64,000 nucleotides of DNA, from NCBI GenBank assembly GCA_021805725.1, contig JAJZEH010000110.1, positions 172,012-236,011 on the forward strand. Reading direction: 5' to 3'. Positions 57,385 through 64,000 of this stretch are shown here, piece by piece. The first letter of the stretch is position 1, and the number at the start of each line of letters is the position of its first letter. The translations under genes were made by a program, and so were the position numbers. This DNA comes from Pseudomonadota bacterium (GTDB lineage: Bacteria > Pseudomonadota > Gammaproteobacteria > Burkholderiales > Ferrovaceae). The notes below the pieces were generated by a model that was given only the letters and a program-made list of their open reading frames with translations, was not told where the DNA came from and made no database searches.

Positions 57385-58060
57385 ATGGAATCATTCACAG
57401 GATTTCCCTACTTGGTGACACGCGTTTTCCCAGGCCTATATGACCTCACCCTCTACCCCGCAACGATCGGTGAGCCCCAGTTGATCGAGTGGGCCCGGGC
57501 ATAGGCCGGTGCAACGAGGCTGAGATGCTTTCTGGCGCTCTCAAAAGGACGAGGCCTGTGGGTTATCCCGGATGGCGCTGAAACCTGGGCCACCATGATC
57601 CCCGTGGGTGGCGCTATTATTGCAGGACGCTTGAAGTCTTCCGTGGACTTCCCGCGAGACGTGGATATGGAGGTGCGTGTCAAGGCGCTTGCCGACTATT
57701 CTGTGAAAAGCCTGAAAAATCACAATGGATATCTGTTGGGGGATCCCATTGATTGCGTCAGGGATGCCACCGCGGAAGACCGAGCACATTTGGGGCAATT
57801 CCGTGGAGCGGGCATACCCGCCGGTGTCGGCATTTGTGTGGATTGCGGCGATTGGAAAGGGAAATGCTGCAATCCGGAGTCATCGTACCCGGACAAAGCC
57901 TGGACCCTCACCTGCCTGTGCAGAAACGACAACCGCTGCGCGCGCTGCGGCCAAACCCTATAATAAGCACAAGCTGAATTCGTGCTACTACGACGCCCAG
58001 AACAACGCTATATTTCATGCGGCCGAATACTTGGCCTTGAGCCATGAATGTCCCGATTAG
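57385..58060 (+). pseudogene. Cysteine-rich protein gene broken by an in-frame TAG and a frameshift
   Basis: AGGAGG precedes ATG 57385. The frame reads 39 codons to TAG at 57502-57504, then continues without a break in the same frame to 57963. The last part has CVDCGDWKGKCC and CLCRNDNRCARCG, a zinc-binding set. At about 57955 the frame ends in TAA, but the next frame continues with YNKHKLNSCYYDAQN to ALSHECPD at 58060. Adding TA to CCCTATAATAAG restores one product of about 224 residues. So one stop and one two-base loss disable it; readthrough or sequencing error are alternatives. Confidence 0.75.
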
Positions 58061-58115
58061 GTGCTGCCACGCGGGAAATTAACCTGCAACACCTCCATTT
58101 CAGGCTCCTCCACAA

Positions 58116-58132
58116 GCGACACATAATGTCGC
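58116..58132. promoter_or_regulatory. Palindromic operator 2 (GCGACA-N5-TGTCGC)
   Basis: GCGACACATAATGTCGC with six-base perfect arms, ending 61 bases before ATG 58194 of the nuclease/WYL operon. As the second copy of the shared site, it would allow the WYL protein to regulate its own operon. Confidence 0.75.
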
Positions 58133-58193
58133 ATTTCGGTAGTACCCTCTCTTTTTAATTTCACGTATGTTGCGAATCATCGAGGGGGTTGTG

Positions 58194-59675
58194 ATGCGTC
58201 GATTGTCCAAATCAAAACTGTTAGCTTATCGCCAGTGCCCGCGCCGTCTATGGCTTGAAATCCATCGGCCTGATCTCAACATTACCGATGCAGAGACTGA
58301 GGCCGGTTTCAAGGCTGGCCATCATGTGGGGGACATCGCCCGAGGCTTGTACGATCCGAATGGGAAAGGCGTATTGATCGATATTGAATTGGAAGGATTT
58401 GATCAAGCGGCAGCCCGTACTCAGGCCCTCCTGACTTCCAAACAGCCAATATTTGAAGGAACGTTTATTACCCCGGAAGCGTTGGCCTTGTCCGACGTAC
58501 TGCTCCCCGTGCGCCAGGGTTGGCGCATGGTGGAGGTAAAATCTTCTACCAGCGTGAAGGATTATCATCGTGACGATGTGGCGATCCAGTCATTGGTTGC
58601 AAGGGACGCAGGATTGTCCCTGAAGTCTGTTTCACTGGCCTATATCGACAACACCTGGACATACCCGGGCAATGAGGATTACCAAGGATTGCTGGTGGAA
58701 GAGAATCTCTCGGATCAAGCCTTTTCCAGGGAGACAGAGGTTCGCCAATGGATTGCAGATGCACGGCAAACCATGGCAGGTGGGGAGCCTGAGGTGAAAA
58801 CAGGCCCTCAGTGCGCCAACCCGTTCGCTTGCGGTTTTTATGCGCATTGCGCAGCCTCAGAACCGCAGGCCGAACACCCCATTGGCTGGCTGCCGAGCTT
58901 CCGCAAGACCGAGGATCTGCGCGAACAGGGCATTCTGGACATGAAGGACTTGCCTGACGCCGTATCTTTGACCGAAAAGCAACAGCGTGTCCGAAACGTG
59001 ACGCTAACGGGTCAGCCTTGGTTTGATGCGAATGGCGCGGCGGATGACCTGAAGCCGCATTCTTTGCCAAGCTATTTCCTCGATTTTGAGACCATTCAGT
59101 TCGCCGTACCCATCTGGAAAGGGACCAGGCCCTATCAGCAGATTCCGTTCCAGTTCAGCGTTCACCGCGTCGGCGTGTTGGGAAAACTTCAGCATGAAGC
59201 CTTTCTGGAACTGTCTGGCAACGATCCCTCCCGTGCGTTTGCAGAAAAACTCATTATCTCCTGCGGTGATAACGAGCCCGTTTTCGTCTACAACGCCGCT
59301 TTTGAAAGAACCCGAATTGCCGAACTGGCGGAACGATTTCCGAAACTTGCGAAGCGGCTTCTCAACATCAACGAACGCATCGTGGATCTCTTGCCAGTGG
59401 CTAGGGAGCGCTACTACCATCCAAGTCAGAAAGGCAGTTGGAGCATCAAGGCGGTATTACCTGCCCTGGTGCCCGAGCTCTCATATGGCAACCTGGAGGG
59501 CGTGCAGGACGGCGGGGGGGCACAGGCCGCCTACCTGGAAGCCATACACCCCCAAACCGGTGCGAATCGTAAACAAACCCTCGAACATCAGTTGCTGGAA
59601 TACTGCAAGCTCGATACCTATGCCATGGTGCGGCTTTGGCAGGTTTTCGCCGGAAAAACCCACTGGAGGCTGTGA
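58194..59675 (+). CDS. DUF2779 protein: Cas4-like nuclease fused to a DEDD exonuclease-like domain
   Basis: About 493 residues. The N-terminal half resembles PD-(D/E)XK Cas4-type nucleases: a first cysteine in YRQCPRRLW, acidic/lysine motif MVEVKSS near residue 112, and a cysteine cluster CANPFACGFYAHC near 206-218 that with the first cysteine could hold an iron-sulfur cluster. The C-terminal half (from about 295) is the DUF2779/DnaQ-like part, with LDFETIQF and CKLDTYAMVRLW. ATG 58194 is chosen for GAGGGGG upstream. It overlaps the WYL gene by one base (TGATG). A nucleic-acid processing role is likely; the target is unknown. Confidence 0.8.
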   Translation: MRRLSKSKLLAYRQCPRRLWLEIHRPDLNITDAETEAGFKAGHHVGDIARGLYDPNGKGVLIDIELEGFDQAAARTQALLTSKQPIFEGTFITPEALALSDVLLPVRQGWRMVEVKSSTSVKDYHRDDVAIQSLVARDAGLSLKSVSLAYIDNTWTYPGNEDYQGLLVEENLSDQAFSRETEVRQWIADARQTMAGGEPEVKTGPQCANPFACGFYAHCAASEPQAEHPIGWLPSFRKTEDLREQGILDMKDLPDAVSLTEKQQRVRNVTLTGQPWFDANGAADDLKPHSLPSYFLDFETIQFAVPIWKGTRPYQQIPFQFSVHRVGVLGKLQHEAFLELSGNDPSRAFAEKLIISCGDNEPVFVYNAAFERTRIAELAERFPKLAKRLLNINERIVDLLPVARERYYHPSQKGSWSIKAVLPALVPELSYGNLEGVQDGGGAQAAYLEAIHPQTGANRKQTLEHQLLEYCKLDTYAMVRLWQVFAGKTHWRL

Positions 59676-60625
59676 TGCCAAAACGCTCGGATACTTTGGA
59701 TACCGCCATCCTCATCCTGGAAATCCTCAAGCGGATTCCCAGGCAACGAAAAATTACCGCATCCGAGCTTCACAAGCAGCTGATGAACGAAGGGTTTGAC
59801 CGGGATTTGCGCACCATCCAGCGTCATCTGGACACGCTGTCCGAACATTTCGAACTGGAGCGCGATGATCGCAACAAGCCCTATGGCTACCGATGGCTGG
59901 AATACGCCAAAGGGATTTCCATGCCCGGATTGACGACACAGGAGTCCTTGTTGCTGACGCTTGCGGAGCAGCATCTGAAGATGCTTCTTCCGGCAAAACT
60001 GATGAAATCCCTGGAAGGTTTTTTCGAGCAGTCCCGTCGCAACCTGAGCCCTTCCTCGAAACCTTCCATGGAACGACAATGGCTGCACAAGGTAAGAGTC
60101 GTGGCGACCTCTCAACCGCTGCTGCCCCCGCTCATAAAACCTGCCGTGTTTGAAGCCGTCAGCACGGCCCTGTACGAAAACCGGGTTTTGCTTACGGATT
60201 ACCAGAATGCTAATCGGGAGCGGAAGGAAGCCCGCGTTCTACCGCTAGGCCTTGCGCAGCAGGGCGCTCGCCTTTATCTGGTGTGCCGGTTTGAAGGGTT
60301 CAACAATGAACGGTCCCTAGCGCTGCACCGTTTTCATAAGGCCGTAGCTCTCAATGAAACTTTTAAGTATCCCGCAGATTTTAACCTGAAGCAGTACGAT
60401 GACGATGGGCGGTTCGGTTTTGGCGATGGCAAGAAAGTCAGCCTCACCTTCAAGATCCACAAAGATACGGGGTTCCACATTACCGAGTCTGCACTTTCCC
60501 AAGACCAGCAAGTCATCGAACACGATGACTTCTACGAGATCAAGGCTACTGTAGTGGACTCGGCGATGCTGGATTGGTGGATTCACGGGTTCGGTGAAAA
60601 TATGTGGGATGTGGAGAAACGATGA
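59675..60625 (+). CDS. WYL-domain transcriptional regulator
   Basis: A 316-residue protein with an N-terminal winged helix-turn-helix (residues 5-70, ITASELHKQLMNEGFDRDLRTIQRHLDTL), a WYL domain (about 150-225, LLTDYQNANRERKEARVLPLGL) and a C-terminal WCX-like extension. Regulators of this kind (BrxR, CapW) control phage-defence operons by binding inverted repeats. It is translationally coupled to the DUF2779 gene. The three CGACA-N5-TGTCG sites are the obvious candidate targets. Confidence 0.88.
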   Translation: MPKRSDTLDTAILILEILKRIPRQRKITASELHKQLMNEGFDRDLRTIQRHLDTLSEHFELERDDRNKPYGYRWLEYAKGISMPGLTTQESLLLTLAEQHLKMLLPAKLMKSLEGFFEQSRRNLSPSSKPSMERQWLHKVRVVATSQPLLPPLIKPAVFEAVSTALYENRVLLTDYQNANRERKEARVLPLGLAQQGARLYLVCRFEGFNNERSLALHRFHKAVALNETFKYPADFNLKQYDDDGRFGFGDGKKVSLTFKIHKDTGFHITESALSQDQQVIEHDDFYEIKATVVDSAMLDWWIHGFGENMWDVEKR

Positions 60626-60801
60626 GCCATGCATCGATTATGAAAGTGGATTTTTTGCTGCCGAAAAACACAAAAATCAGCGTCTAAAAAATGCCGATGC
60701 CGATGTGTCTCCTTACGTTAACCATCCCTTGGCGCTGGCCAGTGTCCAAGGTGAATGTCAAGATCCAGTAACCCAATAGCCCGATTCGAAGTAAATTGTT
60801 G
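60626..60801. other. Intergenic region between convergent genes
   Basis: About 175 bases between the WYL gene and a minus-strand hypothetical. No gene and no clear terminator stem seen. Confidence 0.3.
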
Positions 60802-61203
60802 TTATAGCCCTCGCGCATGAGCACTGCACAGCGTCCTCACATAGCGGCGTGAATCGCAAATTAGAACCCCAGGATTGCCACAAATTTCACAGATCGTTCC
60901 GGATTCCTTTGCGGCAATTTTGATGAGACGAGCGAGTTCTTCTGAATAGTTGTTGAGATGAAACCGCAGAGCGCCGAACTTCTGCTTCACTTGCTGCGCC
61001 TCCGGCCACATATCACCATGAGGGTCAATGCCTTCCCGCGTGGCCTCCATCTCAATGTCGCTAGAAAGTTTCCAGATCAAGGCAAACCATCCATCACCAC
61101 ATTCAAATCCCCAACACATTGAAGATTCCTGTGGGCTTTTGTCCTTTCCCCGGTAAAGATTTGGAAAATGCGAATATAACTTCTGCGTATTTTCGGGCGT
61201 CAT
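60802..61203 (-). CDS. Hypothetical protein, cytoplasmic, with C-terminal cysteine pair
   Basis: About 133 residues from ATG 61203 (chosen because related proteins, as I recall them, begin close to TPENTQKLYSHFPNLYRG). Conserved-looking parts are MCWGFECGDGWFALIWKLS, KQKFGALRFH and CEICGNPG with a later CSAHA, perhaps a small zinc site. The family has no known function; such genes occur singly in mobile regions. It is downstream of the AAA+ gene on the same strand, 50 bases after its stop. Confidence 0.6.
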   Translation of the reverse strand: MTPENTQKLYSHFPNLYRGKDKSPQESSMCWGFECGDGWFALIWKLSSDIEMEATREGIDPHGDMWPEAQQVKQKFGALRFHLNNYSEELARLIKIAAKESGTICEICGNPGVLICDSRRYVRTLCSAHARGL

Positions 61204-61253
61204 TTTAAGCAACTCATTATGAATGATGGAGAATTTATTGACTGCATGATTAT

Positions 61254-63437
61254 TCAGGAAACGAACCCCATGGTACCTGAGGCACCCCCCTTGATTTTGC
61301 ACTCTTCCTGCAGCCTGGCGAAGAGTTCTTTGGCTGTCATGTTGATCCCCAGGAGGTGATGCTGGCGAGCCACCGCTGCAAAATCACCAGGTGTGAGCCG
61401 ATCGAGCGTCCGGACATTCGATTCCAACGCCGGAGAAAAACCACTTTCTCCATGCATCCGAGCGAACTCTGACTGGAACATGGACCAGCGCTGACCCGGC
61501 GTGAGATAACCAAACTTGACCTTGAAACTGAACCGTCGAAGGCTTGCCTGATCGAGTTTTTCCATGAGGTTGGTGGTGCAAATGAAGATCCCCTCGAAGG
61601 CTTCCATCTGGGTGAGGAGTTCATTGACCTGGGTGACTTCCCAGCTCCGGTGCGCATCGCGCCGGTCAGTCAAAAAACTGTCTGCTTCGTCAAGCACCAA
61701 TACAGCCCCCTGGCGTTCTGCCTCCGCAAACATGGTGGCAATGTTCTTTTCCGTTTTGCCAAGCCACATGCTGAGGAGGTCTGATGCCTTGCGAACCACC
61801 AGTGGCCTATCGATTTCATCCGCGATGTGGCGCGCGAGCTCACTTTTACCGGTGCCGGCTGGGCCATAAAAACAGAAGCTCGCGGTTGGTCGTTGCTTGA
61901 GACCTGCAATGACCCGCTCGACGTCCAGGTCAATATTCAGGTATTGGCGGTCATACCGGGTCCGAAGCACAATTCGGGCGTTGGGCTTCTGCTCCAGGAG
62001 CAAGGCGCTCTGGGTCAGGACTTGCCGGGCAATGATCTGCGCCTTAGTGGGGTCCCCTTCACTCGTGAGCCTCGCAACCTTGGCGGCCCGCTCATATTGG
62101 GCGGGCAACAAATGTTCGTTAGAAGCGATACCTTGAAGCCAATCCTCGTTGGCCACCAGGTCGCCCAAATGGTAGCGTGCGATTTGCACCCTCACTTTCA
62201 GTGGCGGCACGGAAAACTGAATGGAATAGTCAAAGCGACGCAGGTAGGCAGGGTCTATAGCGGCATTATTGGTGATCCAGAGGGTCGGGGTCATGTTCCG
62301 CTCCAGCGTCCGGTTGATCCAGGCTTTGGAACCGTCCATTTTCTTGCGAGCCCCTCGAAAAAAGTCGGGTTCTTCAAAGGTGTCGAAGACGTCTTCCGTT
62401 TCATCGAACATCAGGAGCGCCTTGTTTCCGCCCGTGAGCAGGCGCTGGCAAAGAGCCAGCGAGCGAAGCCGCCCCCCCCCTCTCATGGGATCACCATCTT
62501 CATCGGCGTATCCAATCTCGAATAAACTCACGCCCAATTTGGCCGATACGACTTTTGCAAATTCGGTTTTACCGGTGCCGGGGGGGCCGTAGAAGAGGAC
62601 GTTTGTACCGACAATCCCCTGGTTCATGGCGTTGGCCAAGAACGGCAGCAATGTCTGAAAATCACGATCAAGATGGGGAAAGTTCTCCAGGGTGAGATCG
62701 TTCGGACTCGCTCGCTTGAGAAGACGCCCGATCAAAGATTCGGCGTTCTCATTCTCCAGGAGCAAAACCTTGTCCAGGCCATCCACCAGATCCAGCTTGT
62801 CCTCGATATCGCAAAAACCTGACGTTACCTTAATGATCCCGCTGGTAACCAGCAGTGAGTCCTGCATAAGGGCTTCACGGATTTCCTGTTCCGTATAGCC
62901 CAGTATTCCTGCCAGCAACTGGTGGTAATTTCTGCTGTCAATGACCCTGCGACGGGTATTGCAAATCGCCCCTTTGAACACCTGAAACGCCTCGAGGATC
63001 GTTGCAAAACAGACGATTGCCTTGTCGCAGGCAGAAAGCCCCAGCATATCCCCCAACAATTCAATGTTCCGAAGCAGCATCAAATCGTCCCGGACAGGAT
63101 GCTTACTGAATTCAACCAACTTTTTGTTCAACTCACGCTTGAACTCTACCTTGGTGGGGACATTTCCATTTTTGGACTGGCTGAAATGGTCTTCACGCTC
63201 GAAAATATCCAGCTCATCTTCCTTCAGGTCCGCTTTTTGCCACTTGTCCATGCCTGTCGCTTCCAGAAAATTCTGGTCCGTCATGAGATGGATTTTGTCG
63301 TGCCATTTCATGAGAAAAGCGAGTTTGATGAGCCAGGTTCCCAGCAGCGGGCGATAGGCATCGAGGGCATCGCCATGACCGCTACCAACTACCTTCAGGG
63401 CGGCATCCAGGCGAATAAATTTGGGAGTGGTTTTCAT
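61254..63437 (-). CDS. Tandem AAA+ ATPase
   Basis: About 727 residues. An all-helical N-terminal part (1-250) is followed by two AAA modules. Module one has Walker A GPPGTGKTE near residue 280 and Walker B LLMFDETEDVF. Module two has Walker A GPAGTGKSE near 522 and Walker B LVLDEADSFLTDR, with arginine-finger-like LRRFSFK. Both appear able to bind ATP; module one has DET instead of the usual DE(A/C/S). It resembles COG0464-type ATPases that remodel proteins. ATG 63437 follows GAGAGG; operator 3 lies 57 bases upstream, linking it to the WYL/DUF2779 operon. Confidence 0.85.
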   Translation of the reverse strand: MKTTPKFIRLDAALKVVGSGHGDALDAYRPLLGTWLIKLAFLMKWHDKIHLMTDQNFLEATGMDKWQKADLKEDELDIFEREDHFSQSKNGNVPTKVEFKRELNKKLVEFSKHPVRDDLMLLRNIELLGDMLGLSACDKAIVCFATILEAFQVFKGAICNTRRRVIDSRNYHQLLAGILGYTEQEIREALMQDSLLVTSGIIKVTSGFCDIEDKLDLVDGLDKVLLLENENAESLIGRLLKRASPNDLTLENFPHLDRDFQTLLPFLANAMNQGIVGTNVLFYGPPGTGKTEFAKVVSAKLGVSLFEIGYADEDGDPMRGGGRLRSLALCQRLLTGGNKALLMFDETEDVFDTFEEPDFFRGARKKMDGSKAWINRTLERNMTPTLWITNNAAIDPAYLRRFDYSIQFSVPPLKVRVQIARYHLGDLVANEDWLQGIASNEHLLPAQYERAAKVARLTSEGDPTKAQIIARQVLTQSALLLEQKPNARIVLRTRYDRQYLNIDLDVERVIAGLKQRPTASFCFYGPAGTGKSELARHIADEIDRPLVVRKASDLLSMWLGKTEKNIATMFAEAERQGAVLVLDEADSFLTDRRDAHRSWEVTQVNELLTQMEAFEGIFICTTNLMEKLDQASLRRFSFKVKFGYLTPGQRWSMFQSEFARMHGESGFSPALESNVRTLDRLTPGDFAAVARQHHLLGINMTAKELFARLQEECKIKGGASGTMGFVS

Positions 63438-63493
63438 GTGCTTGCCTCTCACGGGTTGGTCATTTGTACATGAAGCCATTATGCGGAAACCAG

Positions 63494-63508
63494 CGACATA
63501 TTATGTCG
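63494..63508. promoter_or_regulatory. Palindromic operator 3 (CGACATA-T-TATGTCG)
   Basis: A perfect 7-1-7 palindrome, third copy of the shared site, 57 bases upstream of the AAA+ ATPase start (minus strand). Distances of the three sites to the start codons are similar (47, 61 and 56 bases between), as expected of operators in promoters. Confidence 0.75.
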
Positions 63509-63828
63509 TATCAAGGCACGAGACCCATGGATTGTTCGTCTGGAATAACAACGGGTTAGGGTGCATCTTCAACTCATTGATATTTCTAGTGTTTTTGATT
63601 GTAAAGCAGGTTAATAGGGAGCACACAGCTTTCGGCATGGCTCGGTTCAGCCTTGACAAAATGCCCGAAAAAATCGTCTTCTCACCATGTTAGGATGATG
63701 GCCCATATGGCTATCCTCCACCCTTCACTGCCCGCCTTTCACCCCACGACCCTGGTGTCGCACACGGCGGTGGGCAAGTCAGGTCTGGACTAAACCAGAA
63801 TTTCGCATCAAGCAGCTTTGTGAGTAGA
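63509..63828. other. Intergenic region, no gene supported
   Basis: About 320 bases. An open frame on the plus strand to 63693 has an atypical composition and no ribosome site. I see no RNA gene or repeat. The promoter of the AAA+ gene must lie at its left end. Confidence 0.4.
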
Positions 63829-64000
63829 ATGAAATTGCTGGAAATCAACACGACAAGTATCCTGAAAAACACCGGAAGCTCCGGCAATCGTTGTAAAGAA
63901 AACCGCAAATACTGAAAATATCATCTCAGAACTGAAATCGGTCAAAAAGCTCACCAGACCCAGCTTGAGAATGTCAGGATGGACATCAAATCCGTCATCT
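63829..64000 (+). pseudogene. Possible frameshifted gene running off the window
   Basis: From ATG 63829 the frame reads MKLLEINTTSILK, but a plausible continuation (TPEAPAIVVKKTANTENI) is in the next frame. After a second A-run it returns to the first frame (HQTQLENVRMDIKSVI). Removing one A from 63865-63869 and adding one at 63944-63948 gives one open product to the window edge. Both shifts are in A5 runs, so decay or base-calling error is possible. No family recognised. Confidence 0.3.

Noticed and set aside
57502..57504. In-frame TAG as a pyrrolysine or programmed readthrough codon
   Set aside because: No pyrrolysine genes are seen, and a second lesion (frameshift near 57955) in the same gene makes decay the simpler reading.
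63421..63693. Plus-strand frame of 90 codons at the AAA+ promoter
   Set aside because: It begins inside the AAA+ gene, spans operator 3, has no ribosome site and shows no recognisable protein pattern.

Overview
The window looks like a piece of a betaproteobacterial chromosome. The evidence is the gene order dusB-fis-purH-purD, the DUF2782-thrB-BPSS1780-family set, the high G+C coding sequence with long antisense open frames, and abundant c-type cytochromes. A chemolithotrophic or microaerophilic relative of the Nitrosomonadales/Ferrovales type is my inference; no rRNA or other taxonomic marker is present. I see no tRNA, rRNA, CRISPR array or intact insertion sequence.

Layout. 1-12.6 kb: a cbb3-like (C-family) haem-copper oxidase cluster. 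It holds the end of ccoN, ccoO, a CcoS-like protein, a monohaem cytochrome c, CcoG, a FixH-like lipoprotein and a Sco1-type copper chaperone. No diheme CcoP is seen. It also has two formylglycine-generating-enzyme-like proteins without the catalytic cysteines, a membrane/polyamine-synthase-like fusion and several small membrane proteins. 12.6-31.3 kb: mostly housekeeping genes (thrB, tsaC, purD, purH, fis, dusB, polA, hemF, lgt, ilvD), with a branched-chain amino-acid-type ABC transporter (livHMGF plus a lipoprotein binding protein) and a small cytochrome c. 31.5-50.4 kb: a nitrogen-scavenging island. It contains a divergent FmdC-like porin, urtABCDE, formamidase fmdA, an FmdB-type zinc ribbon, aliphatic amidase amiE and a complete urease set ureDABJCEFG. 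It ends with a transporter-like hybrid histidine kinase and a LuxR-type response regulator. Urea, formamide and acetamide would be imported and converted to ammonia, with a co-transcribed two-component system probably sensing the substrate or nitrogen state.

50.4-64 kb is accessory DNA: a SEC-C/TPR/methyltransferase protein, an EAL phosphodiesterase, a ChrB-type regulator with a probable operator at an almost leaderless start, and gene remnants. A module from 56.97 to 63.5 kb follows. Three almost identical palindromes (CGACA-N5-TGTCG) lie in front of a small ORF, a two-gene operon (Cas4-like/DUF2779 nuclease plus WYL regulator) and a tandem AAA+ ATPase. I propose that they form one WYL-controlled regulon, possibly a defence island that I cannot match to a named system.

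A family of nested inverted repeats built on GGGGACAGACC recurs seven times. Several copies have become coding: the linker of the membrane/synthase fusion, the PolA linker, the start of livG and the C-terminus of the TPR/methyltransferase protein. Others separate convergent genes and probably act as terminators.
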